Source: DATBMA01 sp036555105
GTDB taxonomy: Bacteria > Actinomycetota > Acidimicrobiia > Spongiisociales > ZC4RG35
Direction: 5' to 3'
NCBI GenBank assembly: GCA_036555105.1
Contig: DATBMA010000117.1
Location: 1-23,432 of the forward strand
DNA: 23,432 bases
A model generated the notes under the pieces. The model saw only the letters and a list, made by a program, of their open reading frames with translations. It was not told the DNA's origin and did no database searches. Of the stretch, positions 8,819 to 14,541 are shown piece by piece; position 1 is the first letter of the stretch; each line of letters opens with the position of its first letter. The translations under genes were made by a program, and so were the position numbers.

Positions 8819-9987
8819 GCGGTCGATCCGACTCGATCGTCGGCCATTACGCGAGCCCGATCCTCGACCTCGAAGTGGTTGCAGGTCCGGGTGGTCTGCG
8901 GCTCGGATTCCAGGGTGTGCCGGACCACTACCGGCCCCGGCTGGTCCCGACCGATGACCCGGCTCGCTTCCTCGTCCACGGGGGACCGATCGGCGGGGCT
9001 GAAATCGAATTCGAGATGGGTCAGGAAGGAGTGACACTCTCGGCGGGTCCGTTCCGACTCGTCAAAGGTGAGCCACCGCAAGCGCCTCCCTATCGGTCTG
9101 GCGCCGGGCTGCTGCTCGGAGAGTTGACAGATGACCCTGCGCGGGACGGAGTCTTTGCCGGCCTGGCTGCCGAGGTGGCGGGCATGACAGGCGATGCCCT
9201 CCAGTGGACGCTCGAATACCCCAAGCACGAGTTCCTCCGATACCTGATGGCGAGGGGGCAATTCATCTTCCACGGTTCACCTCATGCCGACATCGACGAA
9301 TTCGCGCCGCGACGGACCTCTCTCGAGATCTTCAACGTGGGCGGGCACGGGAACCTCGGGGCGGTGTATGGGACGGATGACCCGATCTGGGCGATGTGGT
9401 TCGCGGTAATCGATCGGTCCAAGCTCACCGGCTCGATCCGCAACGGGGTCATGGCCTTCGACGCCGAGGACGGAAGCGTTGTGCGGGTGTACGAATTCAG
9501 CGTCCATCACGAGCACCTGCCGAATCCACCGCTCCGCACCGGCATGCTGTATGTGTTGCCTCGCGCTCCGTTCAACCGCATCCCCTTTTACCCGGGCGGG
9601 CCCCTGTCAGATGAGTGGGCGAGCGAGGTCCCCGTGCATCCGGTGGCCCGGCTGGCGATCGAGCCATCCGACTTTCCTTTCAGTGACCGAATCGGAGGGC
9701 ACGACGACGGCGACTTGATTCGATACGACCAGCTGTCCGACGAGGTCGAGTCGGCCTTGGTGGGTGCCGAAGCCTTTCCCGGCGGATTCGAGATGCGGGT
9801 AGCGCCCACCGAGGAGCTGAGGGCCGCGATCGACGAGTATCGCGAGTTGTCGGCCCGTCTCCTGCCGGACGTCAGGCGCGATGTCGGGGATGAGGTCGAC
9901 GGCATCATCAGCATTCGCGTCTCCGGTCCTCCCGCTTATCTGCAAGTGGTGGAAAGACAGCTGACCCGTCTCGGCCTCCTTCCCTGA
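8815..9987 (+). CDS. Two-domain protein of unknown function: beta-lactamase-associated C-terminal-like domain plus ADP-ribosyltransferase-like domain
   Basis: I do not recognise this 390-residue protein as a named family. Residues about 10-85 (GHYASPILDLEVV, then RFLVHGGPIGGAEIEFE and AGPFRLVK) resemble the small beta-rich domain that follows the catalytic domain in serine beta-lactamase-like hydrolases; no catalytic SxxK domain is present. Residues about 145-290 carry FIFHGSPHADIDEFAPR, GAVYGTDDPIWAMWFAVID and SDEWASEVPVHPVARLAIEP. The HGS (153-155) and Y-x-T-x-D (185-189) pattern recalls the H and Y motifs of ADP-ribosyltransferase-fold enzymes such as KptA, with E267 or E271 as candidate third residue; this is inference. 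A C-terminal tail of about 90 residues has no motif I know. There is no signal peptide. Its ATG overlaps the mazG stop as ATGA, so it is very probably translated with mazG. Confidence 0.75.
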   Translation: MSGRSDSIVGHYASPILDLEVVAGPGGLRLGFQGVPDHYRPRLVPTDDPARFLVHGGPIGGAEIEFEMGQEGVTLSAGPFRLVKGEPPQAPPYRSGAGLLLGELTDDPARDGVFAGLAAEVAGMTGDALQWTLEYPKHEFLRYLMARGQFIFHGSPHADIDEFAPRRTSLEIFNVGGHGNLGAVYGTDDPIWAMWFAVIDRSKLTGSIRNGVMAFDAEDGSVVRVYEFSVHHEHLPNPPLRTGMLYVLPRAPFNRIPFYPGGPLSDEWASEVPVHPVARLAIEPSDFPFSDRIGGHDDGDLIRYDQLSDEVESALVGAEAFPGGFEMRVAPTEELRAAIDEYRELSARLLPDVRRDVGDEVDGIISIRVSGPPAYLQVVERQLTRLGLLP

Positions 9988-10151
9988 TCGACTCCCCGCA
10001 CGAGGGCTGGCGCCGAGACTCTGTCACCTGCTGTCTCACCATGGTTGCTGACACGTGAGGCAGGCTCCTCGGCTGTCGAAATCGATGGTGGCATTGCAAG
10101 GCAGGCGGGCAAGTTCGATGGTTGAATGCCGCGCCGCCCAGAAAGGAAGGG

Positions 10152-10667
10152 ATGACCACCAACGAGCCCCCGCCGCCCCCAGCTCCACCGCCCCCTCCAC
10201 CCCCTCCGCCCGTACCCAGCCAGCCCACCCCGCCTCCCGGCGTGCCGTCTCCGCTGGCCGACTGGGCGACCAGGGCCCTCGGCTTCCTGGTGGACTGGGC
10301 GCCGGTATTCATCGTCTCCCTTCTCACCTATCGCGTGAGCTTCTTCTTCAACATCCTTTCGATTGCATACATCGCATACCTCGGCCATCTGGACGGCGTC
10401 AGTGGCCAGACCCCAGGCAAGGCGATCATGGGCACCAGGGTCGTCAACCTGCAGGGCCAGCTGATCGGCAGCGGCGCCGGGATCGGGCGCAAGTTCGCTC
10501 ACATCCTCGACTCGCTGATCTGCGGCCTCGGCTACTTGCTGCCCTTGGTCGATGCCAAGCGACAGACGATCGCCGACAAGGTCATGACGACCTTTGTCGT
10601 GACCGGTCTGGAGAAGAAGTCGTTCAGCTTGGACCTCTGGAAACCGCCCCCGACCACCACGACCTGA
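10152..10667 (+). CDS. RDD-family membrane protein with polyproline N-terminus
   Basis: This 171-residue protein starts at the ATG at 10152, preceded by the purine-rich AAAGGAAGG. The first 30 residues are extremely proline-rich: five prolines, one alanine, then nine prolines in a row. The rest is an RDD domain: RALGFLVDWAPVFIVSLLTY (first membrane segment with the R and D), a second hydrophobic stretch around FFFNILSIAYIAYLG, the conserved GQTPGKAIMGTRVV loop, and a last hydrophobic segment followed by DAKRQTIADKVMTT. RDD proteins are small membrane proteins, some linked to ion transport; the function here is unknown. Efficient translation of the proline runs would normally need elongation factor P. 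It lies between the MazG-linked genes and eno, 164 bases after the preceding stop. Confidence 0.88.
   Translation: MTTNEPPPPPAPPPPPPPPPVPSQPTPPPGVPSPLADWATRALGFLVDWAPVFIVSLLTYRVSFFFNILSIAYIAYLGHLDGVSGQTPGKAIMGTRVVNLQGQLIGSGAGIGRKFAHILDSLICGLGYLLPLVDAKRQTIADKVMTTFVVTGLEKKSFSLDLWKPPPTTTT
10167..10211 (+). repeat. Polyproline-coding tract of the RDD protein
   Basis: Fifteen codons encode five prolines, one alanine and nine prolines, using all four CCN codons in mixed order. The tract is therefore a protein-level feature and not a slipped DNA repeat of one codon. Confidence 0.9.
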
Positions 10668-10724
10668 CCAGCGTTCTAGATCCCGGTTAGCCGCGGGGGC
10701 GGTGTTAGCTTGGCTGACCGTCCA

Positions 10725-12002
10725 ATGCGCGCCGAGATCTCAGACATACGTGCCCGCCTGGTCCTCGATTCGCGCGGGAACCCGACAGTCGAGGCCGACG
10801 TAGTCCTTGCCAGTGGCGTGGTCGGACGGGCCGCTTCGCCGTCCGGGGCGTCTACCGGGAGCCTCGAGGCGCTGGAGTTGCGCGACGGCGAGGACCGGTT
10901 CGGCGGCAAAGGCGTGGGCAAGGTCTTGGCCGGGATTGCCGACGAGATAAAGCCCGCACTCATCGGGGCCGACGCCACCCGGCAAGAGGAGATCGACCAG
11001 CTTCTGATCGATCTGGACGGGACTCCCAACAAGGCACGGCTCGGGGCCAACGGAATGTTGGCCGTGTCTCTCGCCACCGCCAGGGCGGCGGCCGCGGAAC
11101 TGGACATGCCGCTATTCCGCTACCTGGGCGGCGCCAGCGCCCGCCTGCTGCCGGTGCCTTTCTTCAATGTCCTCAACGGAGGAGTGCACGCGGCCAACTC
11201 GGTGGATGTGCAGGAGTTCATGATCGTTCCCGCCGGGCTCCCGACCTTCTCGGAGGCCGTTCGGGCCGGGGTGGAGGTGTACCACCGGCTCGCACATGGG
11301 CTCAAGCAGCGAGGCCTCTCCACCAACGTCGGCGACGAAGGTGGCTTCGCTCCCGATCTCGAAAGCAACCGGGCTGCGCTGGACGCGCTGGCAGAGGCCG
11401 TGACTGGCGCCGGATACCGGTTGGGGGAGGATGTCTTTCTCGCCCTCGATGTGGCAGCTTCCGAGATGTTCCGCGATGGCCACTACTTGCTGGATGGCCG
11501 CGAGCTCTCCAGTGACGAAATGGTCGACTGGCTGGCGGCGGTCGCAGGCGACTTTCCGCTCGTCTCGATCGAGGACGGCATGGCCGAGGACGACCGCACC
11601 GGATGGCTGGCCTTGACCGCCCGTCTTGGCGAGTCGGTGCAGTTGGTGGGCGACGACGTCTTCGTCACCAATCAGGAGATCTTCCGGAAAGGAATCGAGG
11701 ACGGTCTGGCCAATGCCATCCTGATCAAGGTGAATCAGATCGGGACCCTCTCCGAGACCATGCACACTGTGGAACTCGCCGCCGTCTCGGGCTACGGGCG
11801 GATGATCTCGCATCGCTCCGGGGAGACCGAGGACGTGTTCATCTCGCACCTGGCGGTTGCCACCAACGCCGGCCAGATGAAGTCGGGTGCACCCGCCCGG
11901 GGGGAGCGAACCGCCAAGTACAACGAGCTGATGCGCATCGAGGAACTGCTCGGCAAGGAGGCCCGCTATGCCGGGCGCTCGATCCTGCGAGGCGTCGGAT
12001 GA
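10725..12002 (+). CDS. eno: Enolase (phosphopyruvate hydratase)
   Basis: Enolase interconverts 2-phosphoglycerate and phosphoenolpyruvate in glycolysis. The 425-residue protein contains the family landmarks: LDSRGNPTVEADV, the mobile loop SGASTGS, HAANSVDVQEFMIVP, GDEGGFAPDLESN (catalytic Glu), ALDVAASE and SIEDGMAEDD and VGDDVFVTN (three Mg ligands), ILIKVNQIGTLSET (catalytic Lys), MISHRSGETED, and GQMKSGAPARGER (second Lys). I chose the ATG at 10725 because MRAEISDIRARLVLDSRGNP aligns with normal enolase starts; a TTG five codons upstream (10710) is possible. Neither start has a good ribosome site. One small oddity is FISHLAVA where most bacterial enolases have FIADLAVA. The stop overlaps the next start as ATGA. 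Confidence 0.98.
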   Translation: MRAEISDIRARLVLDSRGNPTVEADVVLASGVVGRAASPSGASTGSLEALELRDGEDRFGGKGVGKVLAGIADEIKPALIGADATRQEEIDQLLIDLDGTPNKARLGANGMLAVSLATARAAAAELDMPLFRYLGGASARLLPVPFFNVLNGGVHAANSVDVQEFMIVPAGLPTFSEAVRAGVEVYHRLAHGLKQRGLSTNVGDEGGFAPDLESNRAALDALAEAVTGAGYRLGEDVFLALDVAASEMFRDGHYLLDGRELSSDEMVDWLAAVAGDFPLVSIEDGMAEDDRTGWLALTARLGESVQLVGDDVFVTNQEIFRKGIEDGLANAILIKVNQIGTLSETMHTVELAAVSGYGRMISHRSGETEDVFISHLAVATNAGQMKSGAPARGERTAKYNELMRIEELLGKEARYAGRSILRGVG

Positions 12003-12379
12003 GGCGAAGCCGGCTCGGGATCGTCGCCACCACGCTGGTGTTGGTCGTCCTCGGGGTGGCCTTCGTCTCGGCCATCGTCCCCTTCCAGCAGATCTTGGCC
12101 CAGCGCAGGGAGGTGGCGGAGGCGGCTGCCCAACTGGCGGCTGTCGAAGACGAGAATCAGGTGCTCCAATCCGAGATCTCGGCCCTCAACACCCCGGTGG
12201 AGATCGAGCGGCTCGCCAGGGAGAAGCTGGGGTACGTCTTCCCCGGCGAAACCGCCTATGTCGTCGTCTCCCCGCCCGGCACGGAGCCGCAACCGGAAGT
12301 CAGAGACGAGCCCGAACCCGACCTCCCCTGGTACATGGAGCTGTGGTCGTTCCTGACGGGGTCGGACGCGAGCAAGTAG
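11999..12379 (+). CDS. FtsB/DivIC-like septum formation initiator protein
   Basis: This 126-residue protein has the bitopic form of FtsB/DivIC: a short basic N-terminus (MRRSR), one membrane helix at about 8-28, then a coiled coil (ILAQRREVAEAAAQLAAVEDENQVLQSEIS, heptad-like) and the family signature VEIERLAREKLGYVFPGETA. These proteins form a complex with FtsL and FtsQ at the division septum. The C-terminus adds an acidic, proline-rich tail (about 95-115) ending in a hydrophobic WYMELWSFLTG. The ATG overlaps the eno stop in ATGA. The position, between eno and a DUF501 gene, matches Rv1024 in M. tuberculosis. Whether it is the FtsB or DivIC equivalent cannot be settled from sequence alone. 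Confidence 0.9.
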   Translation: MRRSRLGIVATTLVLVVLGVAFVSAIVPFQQILAQRREVAEAAAQLAAVEDENQVLQSEISALNTPVEIERLAREKLGYVFPGETAYVVVSPPGTEPQPEVRDEPEPDLPWYMELWSFLTGSDASK

Positions 12380-12385
12380 ATCCGG

Positions 12386-12904
12386 GTGGTGCGCTCGGCT
12401 GCCGCTGAGCAGGTGGAGGCACAGCTGGGGCGGCCGCTCCGCTCCCCGGTGGAGGTGGCTTCGAGCTGTCACCTCGGGCTGCCGGTGGTGGTGAGGGTCC
12501 CTCCCCATCTCGATGACGGAACTCCGTTCCCAACGTTGTTCTGGCTCACCTGCCCGCTGGCGTCGAAGCGAATCGGTCGGCTGGAGGCGGCAGGCGGGGT
12601 GAAGCGGATGGAGCAGAAGACCGAGGCCGACGCTGCCTTCGGTGCCGAGCTCGAACGAGCTCACGCTCGCTACGCAGCCACTCGGAATGCCTGGGCCGAT
12701 CAGTCCCAAGCGGTGCAACCGACCGGCGGGGTAGGCGGGGCCGACCGTGGCGTCAAGTGCCTCCATGCCCATTACGCCGACTCCAGAGCGGGCAACGACA
12801 ACCCGGTCGGGGCGCTGGTGGCCGATTGGGTGGAACCGCTCGACTGCTCCGAGCCCTGTGTCATCGGATCAATCAGGAATCCGAAGTGGCTTCCTCGCCC
12901 CTGA
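12386..12904 (+). CDS. DUF501 family protein
   Basis: This 172-residue protein matches DUF501, a family of unknown function typical of actinobacteria and usually found between ftsB and ppx (Rv1025 in M. tuberculosis). Family-like segments are EAQLGRPLRSPVEVASSCHLG, LPVVVRVPPHLDDGTPFPTLFWLTCP, ASKRIGRLEAAGGVK, and the C-terminal VKCLHAHYA and GNDNPVGALVADWVEPL. Several Cys and His residues (CH near 28, LTCP near 55, CLHAH near 125) could bind a metal, which is a guess. The start is GTG at 12386 or the adjacent GTG at 12389, 6 or 9 bases after the ftsB-like stop; there is no strong ribosome site, so coupling to the upstream gene is likely. Its 3' end overlaps the next gene by 19 bases. Confidence 0.9.
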   Translation: MVRSAAAEQVEAQLGRPLRSPVEVASSCHLGLPVVVRVPPHLDDGTPFPTLFWLTCPLASKRIGRLEAAGGVKRMEQKTEADAAFGAELERAHARYAATRNAWADQSQAVQPTGGVGGADRGVKCLHAHYADSRAGNDNPVGALVADWVEPLDCSEPCVIGSIRNPKWLPRP

Positions 12905-13785
12905 CCACGGTCGCCGCCGTCGACATCGGCACCAACTCGATGCGCATGCTGGTAATCCGAAGGATCGGCGACGGAGCCGTCGAGCTCGGCCGTTGGGAAC
13001 GGGTTACCGGGCTGGGCCGGGGAGTGGACGCCACCGGTGAGTTCGCGGCAGAGGCGGTCGATCGCACTCTCATCGCCCTGCTCGAATTCGGCGGGCGCAT
13101 GCGCCAGCTGGGCGTCGAAAAGGCCAGAGCGGTCGGCACCTCGGCCAGCCGGGACGCCGCCAACCGCGATTCCTTCTTTGATCGGGCGGAAACGGCCCTC
13201 GGCTTTCGACCCGAGATCATCTCCGGGGACGAAGAAGCCAGGCTGTCCTATGCAGGGGCCACCTCGCGACTCCCTCCGGACTCGAAACCGGTGGTGGTGG
13301 ACATCGGGGGCGGGAGTACCGAGTTCGTCGTGGCCGAGGGCGGCAGGTCGATCGACATCGGCTCGGTGCGGCTCACCGAGCGCTTCCTACCGTCCCGTCC
13401 AGCGCCTGCGGCCGAGGTGGAAGCCGCCCGTGCCCACTGCCATGAGCTGTTCTCGGTGATGTCGGTTCCCGAGCACGACGCGGTCCTGGGCAGCGGAGGC
13501 ACTTGGACCACCTTGGCAGCCATTCATCTCGTCTCGGATGAGGTCGACGGCTCCACCATCACCAAGTCAGAGCTCGACGGCCTGGTCGATCGGCTGGCGG
13601 GGCTGACCATGCAACAGACCGAGGCACTACCAGGGCTGGTTCCCGCCCGCGCCGCCGTGATCCTGGGGGGCGCGGTCGTTGCCCAATCTTCGCTGCAGTT
13701 CCTCGGCGCTGAGTCGATGCGGGTGTCGGTGGCCGACCTGTTGGATGGGATCGCTGCCCAGCTCCTCGCCGAAGCCGGCCGATAG
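12886..13785 (+). CDS. Ppx/GppA phosphatase family protein (exopolyphosphatase or pppGpp phosphohydrolase, Ppx2-like)
   Basis: Ppx/GppA enzymes hydrolyse polyphosphate or pppGpp and belong to the ASKHA ATPase fold. This 299-residue protein has the phosphate loops VAAVDIGTNSMRMLV near the N-terminus, GTSASRDAANR, SGDEEARLSYAGA, VVVDIGGGSTEFVVAEGG and GSGGTWTTLAA. It ends after the N-terminal actin-like domains and lacks the C-terminal HD-like domain of E. coli Ppx, like the short actinobacterial Ppx1/Ppx2 proteins. I chose the GTG at 12886 because AGGAA lies 6 bases upstream and the protein then begins MASSPLTTVAAVDIG; the open frame extends further upstream but in a non-homologous stretch inside DUF501. 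The choice between polyphosphate and pppGpp as substrate cannot be made from sequence. It is followed 13 bases later by a tRNA gene. Confidence 0.93.
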   Translation: MASSPLTTVAAVDIGTNSMRMLVIRRIGDGAVELGRWERVTGLGRGVDATGEFAAEAVDRTLIALLEFGGRMRQLGVEKARAVGTSASRDAANRDSFFDRAETALGFRPEIISGDEEARLSYAGATSRLPPDSKPVVVDIGGGSTEFVVAEGGRSIDIGSVRLTERFLPSRPAPAAEVEAARAHCHELFSVMSVPEHDAVLGSGGTWTTLAAIHLVSDEVDGSTITKSELDGLVDRLAGLTMQQTEALPGLVPARAAVILGGAVVAQSSLQFLGAESMRVSVADLLDGIAAQLLAEAGR

Positions 13786-13798
13786 GCTGGGCCCGACC

Positions 13799-13882
13799 GC
13801 CCGGGTGCCGAAACCGGTAGACGGAGGGGTCTTAAACACCCCGGCCCGAGAGGGCGTGTGGGTTCGACTCCCACCCCGGGCA
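13799..13882 (+). tRNA. tRNA-Leu, anticodon UAA
   Basis: The 84-base sequence folds as a class II tRNA. The acceptor stem GCCCGGG (13799-13805) pairs with CCCGGGC (13875-13881), and the discriminator base is A (13882), as expected for leucine. The anticodon stem GGGGT/ACCCC encloses the loop CTTAAAC (13831-13837) with anticodon TAA at 13833-13835. A long variable arm (GGCCCGAGAGGGC) follows, and the T stem GTGGG/CCCAC encloses TTCGACT. The 3' CCA is not encoded (CGA follows), so it must be added after transcription. This tRNA reads UUA, the rarest leucine codon in high-GC actinobacteria, and is the counterpart of Streptomyces bldA. Confidence 0.96.
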
Positions 13883-13890
13883 CGAGGAGG

Positions 13891-13941
13891 GTCTCACGTC
13901 TCACAGTCTCACGGTCTCACGTCGGACGTCGGACGTCTCAC
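13891..13941 (+). repeat. Tandem heptamer array GTCTCAC / GTCGGAC
   Basis: Seven 7-base units follow the tRNA: GTCTCAC at 13891, 13898, 13906 and 13914, GTCGGAC at 13921 and 13928, and GTCTCAC at 13935. Single extra bases at 13905 and 13913 interrupt the phase. Copies in opposite orientation occur at 14496-14518, on the other side of the lipoprotein gene. Confidence 0.85.
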
Positions 13942-13989
13942 CTCTGGACCCTTGGTTGCAGACCTGGCACGGGTTCGACGGATTCCGGC

Positions 13990-14433
13990 CTAGCTGAAGG
14001 GCAGGGCAACGTACCTACCCGCCTCGTAGTCGCCTGGCCCGTTGCAAAGGATGACGCGGTCCTCCGCTATCGCCTCCTCGAACGCGATCTGAACCCGGAC
14101 GGTCTCGCCCGGCTGCACGACGACCGGCCTCTCCGCCGTCGCCTCTCCATCTATGTAGGCGACCTCGAGGATGTCGAGCACGGTGCTGCCGTCGATCACC
14201 ACCTGTTCGCCCTCGACCGGGAGGGCGCCGGGATCGGCGTTGGTGAGTACGACCGCCAGAGGGCACGGGCGACTGCCAACGCTGTGCAGCTCGACCCAGA
14301 TGTCGGGCGGCGGGATCGAGTTGTTGACCGAGATGCTGCTGTCGCTGATCTCCCCCACCACCGTGGTGGTGGCCGAGCAAGCCGCGATGCTGCCCAACAC
14401 CAGCGTCACCCCGATGACAGGGCGGAGCCTCAA
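13990..14433 (-). CDS. Small secreted lipoprotein of unknown function
   Basis: I do not recognise this protein. From a TTG at 14433 it begins MRLRPVIGVTLVLGSIAAC, a good lipoprotein signal with the acylated Cys at residue 19, giving a mature part of about 129 residues. The mature part has alternating beta-type segments (IWVELHSVGSRPCPLAVVLT, GEQVVIDGSTVLDILEVAYI, RPVVVQPGETVRVQIAFEE, DRVILCNGPGDYEAGRYVAL), suggesting an Ig-like or similar beta-sandwich. Two Cys (in RPCPL and ILCNG) could form a disulfide. A GTG at 14463 is an alternative start with a longer n-region; neither has a clear ribosome site. The gene lies alone on the minus strand between tRNA-Leu and the acyl-CoA synthetase gene, bracketed by inverted heptamer arrays, so it may be a recent insertion or a species-specific gene. 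Confidence 0.72.
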   Translation of the reverse strand: MRLRPVIGVTLVLGSIAACSATTTVVGEISDSSISVNNSIPPPDIWVELHSVGSRPCPLAVVLTNADPGALPVEGEQVVIDGSTVLDILEVAYIDGEATAERPVVVQPGETVRVQIAFEEAIAEDRVILCNGPGDYEAGRYVALPFS

Positions 14434-14495
14434 GTCGCCGAAACTACCCGCGGACCTGCCCACCTGTGCAAGGCGAACCCGGGCCTCGTGCGACC

Positions 14496-14518
14496 ATGAG
14501 ACGGTGAGACCGTGAGAC
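14496..14518 (-). repeat. Heptamer repeats GTGAGAC, inverted relative to the 13891 array
   Basis: ATGAGAC (14496-14502), GTGAGAC (14504-14510) and GTGAGAC (14512-14518) are reverse-complement copies of the GTCTCAC units near the tRNA. The block 14504-14518 is an exact 15-base inverted copy of 13906-13920. Confidence 0.85.
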
Positions 14519-14541
14519 CGTCTTCCCCCTAGCCTCGGATC

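Noticed and set aside
9988..10151. Spacer between the ART-like gene and the RDD gene, examined for RNA genes or terminators.
   Set aside because: No convincing hairpin with T-run, tRNA-like fold or small ORF with ribosome site was seen.
13971..13979. GGGTTCGAC, repeating part of the tRNA-Leu T arm, as a possible attachment-site remnant.
   Set aside because: Only nine bases match and no integrase or larger duplicated tRNA end is present.
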